A DNA stretch of 51,035 nt, from assembly GCA_014799475.1 (NCBI GenBank), contig JAAVHX010000008.1, positions 82,677 through 133,711 of the forward strand, read 5' to 3'. The notes under the pieces were generated by a model, which searched no databases, had not been told where the DNA came from, and worked only from the letters and a program-made list of their open reading frames with translations. The position numbers and the translations under genes are program-made. Source of the DNA: Clostridiales bacterium. GTDB taxonomy: Bacteria > Bacillota > Clostridia > Oscillospirales > Oscillospiraceae. Shown here piece by piece: positions 1-7,760 of this stretch; position 1 is the first letter of the stretch, and the number at the start of each line of letters is the position of its first letter.

Positions 1-1
1 C

Positions 2-1006
2 CGGGCGCAGCGGCGCAGTCCATCCGGTATGCACGCCTTTCCGCAGTTGAAGGCCACCTACCATGTGGGCGAGGATTTTTTGGACATCGCCGACGGTCTG
101 CGGGCCATTGACGAGGCCGTCCAGTTCCTGACGCTGGAGCGGGGCGACCGGCTCGGCCACGCCTTGGCGATGGGGGTCGACCCGGAACGCCACTACCGGG
201 AAAAGGAGTTTCAGACCGCCCTGTCTCGACAGGACCGGCTGGACAATCTGGTCTGGCTTTTGTTCCGCTCCGCGGAGCTTGGAATCACCCTGAACGCCGC
301 GCAGCGGGAGCGGTTCCGCCTGGAGGCGGAGGAACTGCTGGTCCGGCTCTACCGGGATTTCCTGCCCACAGAAGTGAAAAGCATCAGTCTCCATGACTAT
401 TATGAGAGCTGGAGCCTGCGGGGAGATCATCCGGACTGCTATCAGGACCCGGCGCAGGACGCCCGCCCCGGCTGCTTTGTGCTTCCGTGCAGCTACCGCA
501 GCTTCATGACCCGGGAAGGCTCGGAGCTCAAACTCCGGCGGGACCGGAGGGAGCTCCGGTATCTGTGCTATCTTTATCACTTTGGCGCAGACACACGGCG
601 CATCGGCGCCGAGGTGGACGCGTTCCAGGTCGACGCGGCTTATGTCGGCCTCATGCGTACGCTCCAGGACTGTTTGCAGCGGGAGATCGGCGACCGGGGG
701 ATTATGATCGAATGCAACCCCACCTCCAACTACCTGATCGGCACCTTCCTGCGGTATGACAAGCACCCCATTTTCCGCTTCAATAGCTTTGGCTTTGGCG
801 GGGAATGCGCGGATGGCCAGCTTTCCGTGTCCATTAACACGGACGACCAGGGCGTGTTTGACACCTCGCTGGAAAACGAGTACGCCCTGCTGGCCTGCTC
901 CATGAGCAAAGCGCGGTCTGCCAGTGGAGATCGGCGGTTCCCCAGAGACACCATCTATCAATACCTGGATCACGTCAGACAGATGGGCAATGAGCAGAGT
1001 TTTTAA
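2..1006 (+). CDS. RdrB-like adenosine deaminase, 5'-truncated by window edge
   Basis: The frame is open from the first bases, so the true start lies outside the window; the first ATG is at 29. Numbering from that ATG, metal and catalytic motifs of the adenosine deaminase fold are visible: HVGED (12-16), RLGHA (41-45), ECNPTSN (228-234) and SINTDD (268-273). In ordinary adenosine deaminases the second and third motifs are about 20 residues apart; here about 180 residues intervene, so a large domain is inserted into the barrel. Long, insertion-bearing deaminases of this kind are known from RdrB of the RADAR anti-phage system, whose partner ATPase RdrA is normally encoded upstream (not visible here). 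I infer RdrB-like; another divergent nucleoside deaminase is possible. Confidence 0.65.
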   Translation, partial: RAQRRSPSGMHAFPQLKATYHVGEDFLDIADGLRAIDEAVQFLTLERGDRLGHALAMGVDPERHYREKEFQTALSRQDRLDNLVWLLFRSAELGITLNAAQRERFRLEAEELLVRLYRDFLPTEVKSISLHDYYESWSLRGDHPDCYQDPAQDARPGCFVLPCSYRSFMTREGSELKLRRDRRELRYLCYLYHFGADTRRIGAEVDAFQVDAAYVGLMRTLQDCLQREIGDRGIMIECNPTSNYLIGTFLRYDKHPIFRFNSFGFGGECADGQLSVSINTDDQGVFDTSLENEYALLACSMSKARSASGDRRFPRDTIYQYLDHVRQMGNEQSF

Positions 1007-1058
1007 AACAAGAGTCTCCGACTTCAAGCGAGGTGCCGTAACGAAGTATTTATGTACC

Positions 1059-1098
1059 GCAGGACTGTGACTGTAAAAGGTCACAGTCCTGCCTTTTC
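1059..1098 (+). terminator. Intrinsic terminator after the deaminase gene
   Basis: A perfect 13-bp stem (1059-1071 with 1080-1092), 8-nt loop and a following CTTTTC tract, 53 bases after the deaminase stop codon. It also touches the end of the opposite-strand recombinase remnant. Confidence 0.75.
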
Positions 1099-1570
1099 AG
1101 GCCGTTTTTCGTGCTTTACGCCATTGACCTCTGCCGTCCCCAGCTTCGCAAAGGTCGTCAGCTATGTCGATGATTCCAGCGGCCTTGTAGTAAATCTCGA
1201 TTTTCTGTCTGCGGTGCCCACTGCTCTTGTCGGGAGCGCGGACGATGATCTTGTCAACCAGTTCGTTCAGCATTTCCACTGTTAGTTCTTCCGGGTCGGT
1301 GTACTTGCGGACGCTCTTGAGGAATTGTCGGAGGTCATGCGCTTCCTGCTCACCATCGTCAATGAGCGATTGCAGTTCCCCGATGACCTGCCGCACCTGC
1401 TTCTGCTCCTCCTCATACTGCGTTGAGAGCTTATCAAACCGCTCCGGGCTGAGTCGTCCTGCCACTCTGTCCAAAATCCCGGATACGGTTTTCTGTGCCC
1501 AGCCAAAGGGACGCTCTGGAAGCAGTTCACCCCGCTGCTGCGCCCTATACGCTGTAGGTGTAAGCACCTG
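1097..1570 (-). pseudogene. Large serine recombinase remnant with internal deletion
   Basis: The product begins with a segment typical of the middle of TnpX/Tn4451-type large serine recombinases (VLTPTAYRAQQRG ... TVSGILDR). It then jumps directly to the C-terminal part of the same family (LSPERFDKLSTQYEEEQ ... ELTVEMLNELVDKI ... HRRQKIEIYY, a DUF4368-like tail). The zinc-ribbon and basic region that should lie between them are absent, and so is the N-terminal catalytic Ser domain. The frame-preserving joint falls near GILDR/VAGRLS. This is a dead remnant of a mobile element that once occupied the accessory region. The displayed start (GTG at 1567) is not meaningful. Confidence 0.8.
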
Positions 1571-1694
1571 CTCTTGCCCCGATATGTTGGGAGTAGAAAA
1601 ATAAATGATTATATAAAAAGAATTCGATACCGCTCAAGGGTGCCTCTTACCCACTGGGAAAAAGCAAAGCCAGACATAGAGCCCTAATCATATC

Positions 1695-1709
1695 GACAGG
1701 GGCCGCTTT
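1695..1709. repeat. 15-bp direct repeat flanking the OLD gene, copy 1
   Basis: GACAGGGGCCGCTTT occurs here and again at 3743-3757, on either side of the AT-rich OLD-family gene. The second copy forms the 3' arm and tail of a terminator hairpin; the first has no complete left arm. Confidence 0.5.
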
Positions 1710-1760
1710 TCCGAAAGGGACGCTTTTATATTGCCTGGATGTTAAATTTCAAAAAGCCGC

Positions 1761-1788
1761 TGTACAGTTGAACAAAAAGTGATATAAT
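1761..1788 (+). promoter_or_regulatory. Extended -10 promoter for the OLD-family gene
   Basis: TATAAT at 1783-1788 is preceded by TG one base upstream (extended -10, TGATATAAT at 1780-1788). A weak -35-like TGTACA lies at 1761-1766 with 16-nt spacing. The Shine-Dalgarno GGGAGGAG at 1831-1838 precedes the ATG at 1846. Confidence 0.6.
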
Positions 1789-1845
1789 ACAACAAGATTT
1801 GCAAGAACCAATGCAATTTTAGAATAAATAGGGAGGAGTACCTAA

Positions 1846-3507
1846 ATGTATACGGATATTCATTTCAAAGGGTATAAAAGTTTCCCAGATAATCGTGTTA
1901 CGACTTTAGCGAATATTAAGCATTGTAATGTTATAATAGGGAAAAATAACAGTGGGAAGTCAAGTCTACTTGATGTTATTGCAACATCGGTTGATGAAAA
2001 CTATTTCAAAAGATATAGTAGAGCCGTTCACGATTTGGAGGCAGTGTTCACAATTGACAGTGATGCTCTCGGATCAATATTCAGCCAATACAGTTCTATA
2101 GGTAATATAAATCAACCTGGCGAATATGTGAAAAGATACATAGGGCAGCCTTATAGAGTATCAATAGACCACATTGGTACAAAGAAACAGTTTTCAATGG
2201 CAGAAAATGAGAATACAAATTTCACATCTTCACCATTGGGAAGATATTGGGAAAATGTTGCTAATAATATTTCAAGGCAAGAGGAAAATACAGTTTTTCG
2301 TCGTATTTCAGCCGAAAGGAATATATCCCCAGAAATAGAAAGTCAAGACGAGTTTCTGTTAGAAGACGGTCAAGGGGCAAGCAATTTAATACGGAAATTT
2401 ATAAATTATAGCAGATATGATGAATCACTCATCGAACATACTTTATTGTGTGAACTCAACACAATTATGAAACCAGAACTCGAATTCGAAGAAATAAAAA
2501 TTCAACAAATCAATCAGGGTGAAGAACTGCTTTGGGAAGTATTTTTGCGGGAAAAGGGATATAATCGATACGCGCTGTCACAATCAGGTAGCGGCTTAAA
2601 AACGGTAGTTTTGGTGCTACTTAATCTGCTAATAATACCTCATTCAACGGGACATTCGGGTAAAACCATCATATACGGTTTTGAAGAATTAGAAAATAAT
2701 CTCCATCCCGCTCTGCAAAGGAGACTGTTTGATTATATATATACGTTTTCAATTAGAAACAACATATATGTTTTCTTGACAACACATTCTCACATAGCTA
2801 TTAACGCCTTTTTTGGCAAAGAAGAAGCAAATATATATCACGTTGTAAAAGATTCAAGAGGGTCGGGTGTTAAGAAAATCGACAACTATATAGACAAAGT
2901 AGAAATTCTTGATGATTTAGACGTAAAAGCAAGTGATTTACTACAGTCAAATGGGATTATATGGGTCGAAGGGCCATCAGACAGAGTATATGTCAAACAC
3001 TGGCTAAAAATCTTTTGTGGTAGCAAATATATAGAAGGAAAAGACTACCAATTTATGTATTATGGTGGACGTTTACTTTCACATTACTCCACAGAACAGA
3101 CTGAAGATTTGCTAAATATTCTTACAACAAACCGAAATGCAGCCATAATAATAGATAGTGACAAATGGAATAGGCAAGCCAGTATCAATGAAACTAAAAA
3201 ACGCATTATTCAAGAGTTTTTAGATCATAAAATGTTTGCTTGGCTAACTAAGGGAAAAGAAATCGAAAACTATATCCCTGCGAGTGCGGTGATGGAAACG
3301 TTTGACTGTGAGGGTCTTAAAGAATGTGGGCAATATGAACTTTTCCCGATATATATAGAAAAAGTGTGCTCAAATTTTACATCTCAGAAAGTTTCATTTG
3401 CCCATAGAATTACTGCAAAAATAACTGCGGATAATTCAAAAAGTAGGTTAGATTTGAAATCGCAAGTAGAAAAACTCTATGAGCAAATTCAAACATGGAA
3501 CAGTTGA
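1846..3507 (+). CDS. OLD-family ATPase/TOPRIM endonuclease
   Basis: The 553-aa protein has an ABC/SMC-type ATPase half with Walker A GKNNSGKS (32-39), a signature-like LSQSGSGLK, Walker B (IIYGFEELENNLHP) and a switch His (TTHSH). A TOPRIM nuclease half follows (IIWVEGPSDRVYVKHWL; IIIDSDK; GKEIENYIP). This is the OLD (overcoming lysogenization defect) architecture found in phage P2 Old, GajA and related anti-phage nucleases. No UvrD-like helicase (GajB) or reverse transcriptase follows, so a stand-alone class 1 OLD enzyme is the best fit. The gene is strikingly AT-rich compared with the chromosome, which suggests recent acquisition. It has its own extended -10 promoter and strong ribosome-binding site. 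A role in phage defence is inferred from family and neighbourhood. Confidence 0.85.
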   Translation: MYTDIHFKGYKSFPDNRVTTLANIKHCNVIIGKNNSGKSSLLDVIATSVDENYFKRYSRAVHDLEAVFTIDSDALGSIFSQYSSIGNINQPGEYVKRYIGQPYRVSIDHIGTKKQFSMAENENTNFTSSPLGRYWENVANNISRQEENTVFRRISAERNISPEIESQDEFLLEDGQGASNLIRKFINYSRYDESLIEHTLLCELNTIMKPELEFEEIKIQQINQGEELLWEVFLREKGYNRYALSQSGSGLKTVVLVLLNLLIIPHSTGHSGKTIIYGFEELENNLHPALQRRLFDYIYTFSIRNNIYVFLTTHSHIAINAFFGKEEANIYHVVKDSRGSGVKKIDNYIDKVEILDDLDVKASDLLQSNGIIWVEGPSDRVYVKHWLKIFCGSKYIEGKDYQFMYYGGRLLSHYSTEQTEDLLNILTTNRNAAIIIDSDKWNRQASINETKKRIIQEFLDHKMFAWLTKGKEIENYIPASAVMETFDCEGLKECGQYELFPIYIEKVCSNFTSQKVSFAHRITAKITADNSKSRLDLKSQVEKLYEQIQTWNS

Positions 3508-3726
3508 AATGCAAATTGAAACCTAATATATCCTAACGAAAAATTCAAAAATAGAGATATGAAAAGCATCGTCTATTCAGACGGCATTTTTTATGCTTTC
3601 GTAATCTGCTGGGACCGGCCACCTTTGGCTCCAGATCAATAACGGCCCGCAGGCCGCACCTTATCACGGCAGATATGAAAGGTGGTGAAAAAGGTGCACC
3701 AGCAGGAGAAAAATACATAACAGGAA

Positions 3727-3760
3727 CGGCCCCCGTCATGGTGACAGGGGCCGCTTTCTT
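3727..3760 (+). terminator. Intrinsic terminator
   Basis: Two stacked perfect stems (CGGCCCC/GGGGCCG at 3727-3733 and 3747-3753; GTCA/TGAC inside) are followed by CTTTCTTT. The terminator lies about 220 bases downstream of the OLD gene and just outside the left att repeat. Confidence 0.7.
3743..3757. repeat. 15-bp direct repeat flanking the OLD gene, copy 2
   Basis: Identical to 1695-1709 (GACAGGGGCCGCTTT). Together the two copies bracket the OLD gene as a 2-kb cassette. Confidence 0.5.
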
Positions 3761-3836
3761 TATGCGCTGATACTGTCCAGATAAACAACAAATCCGAACC
3801 CGTCCCCGATGGGGAAAAGATTCGGATAATGTTGGT

Positions 3837-3883
3837 TTGGTGGAGACTACAGAACTCGAATCTGTGACCTCTTGCGTGTGAAG
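3837..3883. repeat. Left attachment site (47-bp att copy)
   Basis: Exact copy of 13821-13867, ending at the base before the anticodon-proximal mismatch. It contains a tRNA 3' half with no 5' half, so it is not a functional tRNA. Confidence 0.9.
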
Positions 3884-3892
3884 GACGGAAAG

Positions 3893-4693
3893 TTAAAACA
3901 AAACCGCAAAAATATAAAAGATTAGGTATACAATCCAATCTCTTGTGGTACATTGCTTTGAGTTTGCTTGTTGACCTATATAAATGCCACCGCCCATTAC
4001 GGCGGTATCAGAGTTGACGGCTTGGTTTTGTGTAATAGTAGTGCTTTCAATCTGGACTTGTCCCTGACATCGGAGCGCACCGCCATTCCCTAACGACGAA
4101 TTTCCAGAGAAAATACAATCTGAAATTTGTCCAGTTGCGTTTGTGGCAATTTCAACCCCTGCTGTTCGTTGCGCAGTATTATCAAGGAATTGGCAATCAC
4201 TGATAATGGTGGAAATGTTGTTGATGTAGATAGTAGCATGGCTTGAAATAAAGTTTTTGACTTGAATATCTGTTAAATAGATGGTTCCTTTAGAACTGGG
4301 AACACCGTAAAAGTTTACTTCAATGGCAGTTAAAGCAGAGTTGTTCCGTCCGTCCAAAACAACATTTTGCAGTACAATATTCTGCTTTTCATGAGGCCAG
4401 ATTTGAAACATAATATTGCCGTCAAAATCGTCTGCTGGAATAATCGTAATCCGTTTTTCTTCCTTGCCGATAGTGCAGTTTCCATCAATGGCAATCCCAT
4501 TTTGCAAAATAATGGTATTTCCATTTTCTGCTGATTCAATAGCTGTAAGTAGTTCGTCCAGAGTGCGGACAGTAGCAGGAGTAGGTTCCTGTTCCTCTAA
4601 TGGTTCATTCTCTAAAGCCAGAGCGGGAATAGATAGCAGTAGGGAAAACATGAGGGCGAGAAAAAGAGACGGCACAAATTTCAATAGTTTCAT
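3893..4693 (-). CDS. Secreted right-handed beta-helix protein, 3' truncated
   Basis: Start is the ATG at 4693, preceded by AAAGGA, giving a Sec signal peptide (MKLLKF then a hydrophobic run ending SIPALALENE). The body has right-handed beta-helix character: repeated short strands and Asn-rich turns (TIILQNG, NIVLQNVVLDGRNN, TIYLTDIQVKNF, ISDCIFSGNSS, IESTTITQNQ). Such proteins are usually longer, surface-exposed adhesins or polysaccharide-binding proteins. Here the last beta-helix coil (GGGIYIGQQ) runs into an unrelated tail and stops 10 bases inside the element end, so the gene appears cut at the element boundary. It is probably co-transcribed with the XRE gene upstream (17-bp gap). The function of the remnant is unknown. 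Confidence 0.7.
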   Translation of the reverse strand: MKLLKFVPSLFLALMFSLLLSIPALALENEPLEEQEPTPATVRTLDELLTAIESAENGNTIILQNGIAIDGNCTIGKEEKRITIIPADDFDGNIMFQIWPHEKQNIVLQNVVLDGRNNSALTAIEVNFYGVPSSKGTIYLTDIQVKNFISSHATIYINNISTIISDCQFLDNTAQRTAGVEIATNATGQISDCIFSGNSSLGNGGALRCQGQVQIESTTITQNQAVNSDTAVMGGGIYIGQQANSKQCTTRDWIVYLIFYIFAVLF

Positions 4694-4709
4694 TGGATGG
4701 TTCCTTTCT

Positions 4710-4997
4710 CTATTTTTTGGTGCGTAACAGGTCAACCATGTGCGAGACAGTGGCAATTTCATCGCTATTCAATCCAGATACATCAACAAATTCCCGATTA
4801 TCTACACAAAGCAGATAATCCGTTGTCACCCCATAAAGACGGGCCAGCAAAACCAACACATCCAACGAAGGGAAACGCATTTCCGTTTCATATCCAGAAA
4901 TAACCGAGCGGGTCACACCAACAGCGTTTGCAGCCTGTTGTTGCGTCAATCCTTTTGCTGTCCTAAGTTGTTTTAGCCGAGCGGAAAGGCCAACCAT
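4710..4997 (-). CDS. XRE-family helix-turn-helix regulator
   Basis: The ATG at 4997 is preceded by AAGGGGTG, so the frame upstream of it is not used. The 95-aa protein has an N-terminal Cro/CI-type helix-turn-helix (RLKQLRTAKGLTQQQAAN ... TRSVISGYETEMRFPSLDVLVLLARLYGVTTDYLL) and a short C-terminal segment. Small single-domain XRE proteins of this type commonly repress their own promoter and neighbouring mobile-element genes. It precedes the beta-helix gene in the same direction, so the two may form an operon. Target sequences are not evident. Confidence 0.85.
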   Translation of the reverse strand: MVGLSARLKQLRTAKGLTQQQAANAVGVTRSVISGYETEMRFPSLDVLVLLARLYGVTTDYLLCVDNREFVDVSGLNSDEIATVSHMVDLLRTKK

Positions 4998-5138
4998 ATA
5001 CACACCCCTTAATATTACCGCAATAGGGGTTGCTGTTGGTGTCACAGGCCGACACTATTCGCGTCAAAATGGGCGAGGTACACCCGCCCGCAATCATCCT
5101 GCTACCGCTTGCGGAATTATGATTAAACTGTTAAGTTC

Positions 5139-5172
5139 AAAAAAGACCGTCCTGCAACAACGCAGGGCGGTC
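5139..5172 (-). terminator. Intrinsic terminator after the second XRE gene
   Basis: On the minus strand an 11-bp GC-rich stem (5172-5162 with 5155-5145, loop of about 6 nt) is followed by a run of six T. It lies 24 bases beyond the stop of the XRE gene at 5196. Confidence 0.8.
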
Positions 5173-5195
5173 TGACTTGCATATAAGGAAAACGG

Positions 5196-5441
5196 CTACT
5201 TTTCCTTGTCGAATAATTCATCAATGGACACTCCCAAAACTTCCGCAAGGCCGTATAACTCAATGTCTGTCACTGTCCTTTGCATATCCTCTATTCGGGA
5301 GATAGAGCCACGACAAATATAGACGGCAAGGGTTTCCAGCTTGTTTGACAGTGCCTGTTGGCTTAATCCTTTTGCTATCCTTAATTGGCGAACATTCTTT
5401 CCCACCATATTCATACTGCTTCCGTCAATAATTCGTGCCAT
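5196..5441 (-). CDS. XRE-family helix-turn-helix regulator
   Basis: Start chosen at the ATG at 5441, preceded by AAAGGAG with 9-nt spacing. The 81-aa protein is nearly all helix-turn-helix (NVRQLRIAKGLSQQALSNKL ... SISRIEDMQRTVTDIELYGLAEVLGVSIDELF). It is divergent from the lipoprotein gene at 5549, and the shared intergenic region holds dyads overlapping a strong promoter. It is therefore the likely repressor of both genes. Not closely similar to the XRE gene at 4710. Confidence 0.85.
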   Translation of the reverse strand: MARIIDGSSMNMVGKNVRQLRIAKGLSQQALSNKLETLAVYICRGSISRIEDMQRTVTDIELYGLAEVLGVSIDELFDKEK

Positions 5442-5460
5442 CTTGACTTTCTCCTTTAAT

Positions 5461-5528
5461 GTTGTCTTGACATAGGACAACATCAAGGGTATACTGAAAA
5501 TCGAAAAACTATGTCCTATGACAGGACA
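5461..5528 (+). promoter_or_regulatory. Promoter of the lipoprotein gene with repressor dyads
   Basis: A near-consensus sigma-A promoter is present: TTGACA at 5467-5472, 17-nt spacer, TATACT at 5490-5495. Two dyads sit on it: GTTGTC N9 GACAAC (5461-5481), overlapping the -35, and TGTCCT N5 AGGACA (5512-5528), just downstream of the start point. The half-site AGGACA recurs in both. This is the expected layout for repression by the divergently encoded XRE protein. Confidence 0.7.
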
Positions 5529-5548
5529 AGAAAATGGAGGATTTGTTA

Positions 5549-6580
5549 ATGAAAAAGGGTTTAGCTGTTATTTTGGCGGCAATACTTATTGCTGGCCTTG
5601 CAGGATGCTCAAGCGGGGCCGGAACTATGGAGCAAGAACAACCAACCAGCGCAGGGAAAACAAGTAGCGTTACAACAGATGCAATCAATCCATTATCTGA
5701 AAGGCAATATGAAGCGCTTGTAATTGACGAAGATACAAATTTTCTGGACTTTTTCAATTCCCTTAATCAGGAATATTCCGGTTTATTATTAGGACTGTCT
5801 GATTATGTGGAAATGCACGGGGCAGAAATAGAGAATGAAAACAAGGGATTTTCTGATTTTGACGATTATGCAGAATCACTTGACAGTTTCTATAAGTTTT
5901 TGAATGGAGTTATGTACTGCGATAGCGAGAACGTCCCCGAAGAATACAAGGACGCATGGAGTTATTATAAGACAACGATATGGGTAAACAAAACAGATTT
6001 AGATAATCTTTACTTTCTTAAAGGTCAAGATTTAATTTCTGGGTTTTCAGATATGCTGACCTCTATTGAAGCGGGAGCAACACTGGTATCTGATGCCATG
6101 CCAGATGATACTGTCGAGAGCGTTGCGCTTGGCGACACTATCTCCCTTGAATTTGTTGAAATATCTTTGGATGAAACGGGTGTATCTGATGAAATTCTGC
6201 CCGTTGATACAAGCAGGGGCTATTCATACATTAGTGATAATGAACTTGAAAAATACTATTATGCAACAGGGGTACTAAAGAATCTGAGCGGAAACGCCTA
6301 CAGCGCAGATGATATTTTCGCAGAAATGGTATTCGATGGGAAGTATACTTATTCCGCAAATCTAATAGCCTGTGCATGGTCAAATAATTTTTATGATGAT
6401 TATGTCAAACCGTTAGGAACGGTAAAGTATTATATATACGCTTCTATTCCTGATGAACTGATAGAATCATATTCTGAATGTGTTTTAACGTTCGGTTTTG
6501 CGGATGATTTCAGCGTTTCTAAATACAGTCTTTCACAGGATAAGTGCGACTATTTATATTCCCTTACCATCAATCCATAA
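5549..6580 (+). CDS. Putative lipoprotein of unknown function
   Basis: Start is the ATG at 5549, with GGAGG 8 bases upstream; an earlier in-frame ATG at 5534 overlaps that ribosome-binding site. A lipoprotein signal peptide is clear (MKKGLAVILAAILIAGLAGC, lipid-modified Cys 20), followed by a Ser/Thr/Gln-rich linker. The remaining ~300 residues are acidic and aromatic-rich with no family I recognise; the second half (EFVEISLDETGVSDEIL ... SYISDNELEKYYYATGVLKNLSG) looks like a beta-rich extracellular domain. It lies in the integrative element and is controlled by a strong promoter with repressor dyads. Surface exclusion or environmental sensing is possible, but that is a guess. Confidence 0.75.
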   Translation: MKKGLAVILAAILIAGLAGCSSGAGTMEQEQPTSAGKTSSVTTDAINPLSERQYEALVIDEDTNFLDFFNSLNQEYSGLLLGLSDYVEMHGAEIENENKGFSDFDDYAESLDSFYKFLNGVMYCDSENVPEEYKDAWSYYKTTIWVNKTDLDNLYFLKGQDLISGFSDMLTSIEAGATLVSDAMPDDTVESVALGDTISLEFVEISLDETGVSDEILPVDTSRGYSYISDNELEKYYYATGVLKNLSGNAYSADDIFAEMVFDGKYTYSANLIACAWSNNFYDDYVKPLGTVKYYIYASIPDELIESYSECVLTFGFADDFSVSKYSLSQDKCDYLYSLTINP

Positions 6581-6752
6581 AAGTCTACCTTTACAGATAC
6601 CCTATAACAAGCGCATTTTGCCGTCCAAAAAGTTTCGGTTTCCTATTTCTGGACATATCCATAAATTAAACAACTTTTACGGAAAATTAAACTGTGCAGA
6701 TGCCGCCCCACCTGTTACACTGGAAACAGATAACAGGAAAGGGGCGCTTTGC

Positions 6753-7346
6753 ATGGAGAGCCGCACATTTTACTACGCACGGGTGAGTAGTCGGGAACAG
6801 AATCTTGACCGTCAGCTTGCCGCATTTACCGCTATGGGGGCGCAGGAGCGGGATATAATTACCGACAAGGAGAGCGGCAAGGATTTAGACAGGAGGGGCT
6901 ACACGGCCCTTAAAACGGCCCTGTTGCGCCGTGGCGATACGCTGGTAGTTAAGAGCCTTGACCGTCTGAGCCGGAACAAAGCCGATATTAAAAACGAATT
7001 GGAGTATTTCAAAGAAAATGGTATTCGATTAAAGGTGCTGGACTTGCCCACAACCATGATAGATTATCCAGCGGGGCAGGAATGGGTGCTTGATATGGTA
7101 AACAATATTTTGGTGGAGGTTCTTTCCAGTATTGCCCAGCAGGAGCGGGAAACAATTCATCAAAGACAGGCAGAGGGCATAGCGGCGGCAAAATCTAAAG
7201 GAAAACATTTAGGCCGTCCACGGGCAGAATTGCCAGACAACTGGAATGAAGTCATTACAGCGTGGAAAGCCGGACAGATTACAGCGGTTGACGCTATGCG
7301 GCGTACTGGACTAAAGCGCAGTACATTCTACAAAATGGCAGGATAG
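6753..7346 (+). CDS. Small serine recombinase (resolvase/invertase family)
   Basis: Start is the ATG at 6753, preceded by AGGAAAGGGG; the open frame upstream is not translated. The 197-aa protein has the resolvase N-terminal catalytic domain (YARVSSREQNLDRQ with the nucleophilic Ser, ITDKESGKDLDRRGY, DTLVVKSLDRLSRNK). The E-helix follows (SSIAQQERETIHQRQAEGIAAAKSKGKHLGRP), then a C-terminal helix-turn-helix (AVDAMRRTGLKRSTFYKMA). The length is normal for the family, so it is probably active. In this element it may resolve dimers or invert a segment; integration itself is better assigned to the tyrosine integrase. Confidence 0.92.
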   Translation: MESRTFYYARVSSREQNLDRQLAAFTAMGAQERDIITDKESGKDLDRRGYTALKTALLRRGDTLVVKSLDRLSRNKADIKNELEYFKENGIRLKVLDLPTTMIDYPAGQEWVLDMVNNILVEVLSSIAQQERETIHQRQAEGIAAAKSKGKHLGRPRAELPDNWNEVITAWKAGQITAVDAMRRTGLKRSTFYKMAG

Positions 7347-7360
7347 TTTATAGCAGCCAT

Positions 7361-7400
7361 AAAAAGGCGGCGGGGTTTACATTCCCCGCCGTTCCTTTTT
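7361..7400. terminator. Bidirectional terminator between convergent genes
   Basis: An A-run, a GC-rich hairpin (GGCGGCGGGG paired with CCCCGCCG) and a T-run separate the resolvase from the opposite-strand gene at 7407. Confidence 0.8.
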
Positions 7401-7406
7401 AGCCTG

Positions 7407-7703
7407 TTAATCTTGTGCTACAATGATGTGCTGTTTTCCGCCCTTGCAGGTGATTTTGAGCAAGTCCCCCAATACATGGGGTTCGCAGTCAACGGCGGTT
7501 ACAAAGTCCAGCCCTAAATAGTTCCCCATTCCCATGAGAAAGATTGCCGCCATTGGTGGAATGGCAAGTATGTCCATGCTGGTAAAGGTCAGGCTTGCTT
7601 TCAGCGGTTGGGTGCAATCATAGCCGGGTTGGTTCTCAGATAGGTATAAAAAATATTTCCACGCTTTAGCTGCTTGCAGGGCTTTGAGGTCTGACAGATG
7701 CAA
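7407..7703 (-). CDS. Hypothetical protein of the integrative element
   Basis: A protein of about 98 aa that I do not recognise. Two TTG start codons are possible, at 7712 and 7703. The latter has AAAGGA 9 bases upstream and is preferred; the upstream TTG abuts the ribosome-binding site. It has a hydrophobic central stretch (SMDILAIPPMAAIFLMGMGNYLGLDF), perhaps one membrane-associated helix, and a short beta-rich C-terminus (HVLGDLLKITCKGGKQHIIVAQD). It lies 57 bases downstream of the SprT-like gene in the same direction and is likely co-transcribed with it. Confidence 0.55.
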   Translation of the reverse strand: MHLSDLKALQAAKAWKYFLYLSENQPGYDCTQPLKASLTFTSMDILAIPPMAAIFLMGMGNYLGLDFVTAVDCEPHVLGDLLKITCKGGKQHIIVAQD

Positions 7704-7760
7704 TGGTATCAATCCTTTCTCCCCGTCAAGCCGATAGGACAGCTTTTTAGATGTTGACCT

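Larger units (their letters stand above)
3508..3836. other. Non-coding stretch with terminator
   Basis: No convincing gene is seen in these 329 bases. They hold a short imperfect hairpin near 3563-3598, a 15-bp repeat shared with 1695-1709, and a strong terminator (3727-3760). A 33-codon ATG-initiated frame from about 3675 to the terminator region is present, but nothing supports it. Confidence 0.5.

Noticed and set aside
1846-3507. Gabija system (GajA)
   Set aside because: The architecture fits GajA, but no UvrD-like GajB follows; the next genes belong to another element. A stand-alone OLD protein is the safer call.
3837-3883. Second tRNA-Val gene
   Set aside because: Only the 3' half exists; the bases beyond the anticodon loop are unrelated, so it is an attachment-site remnant.
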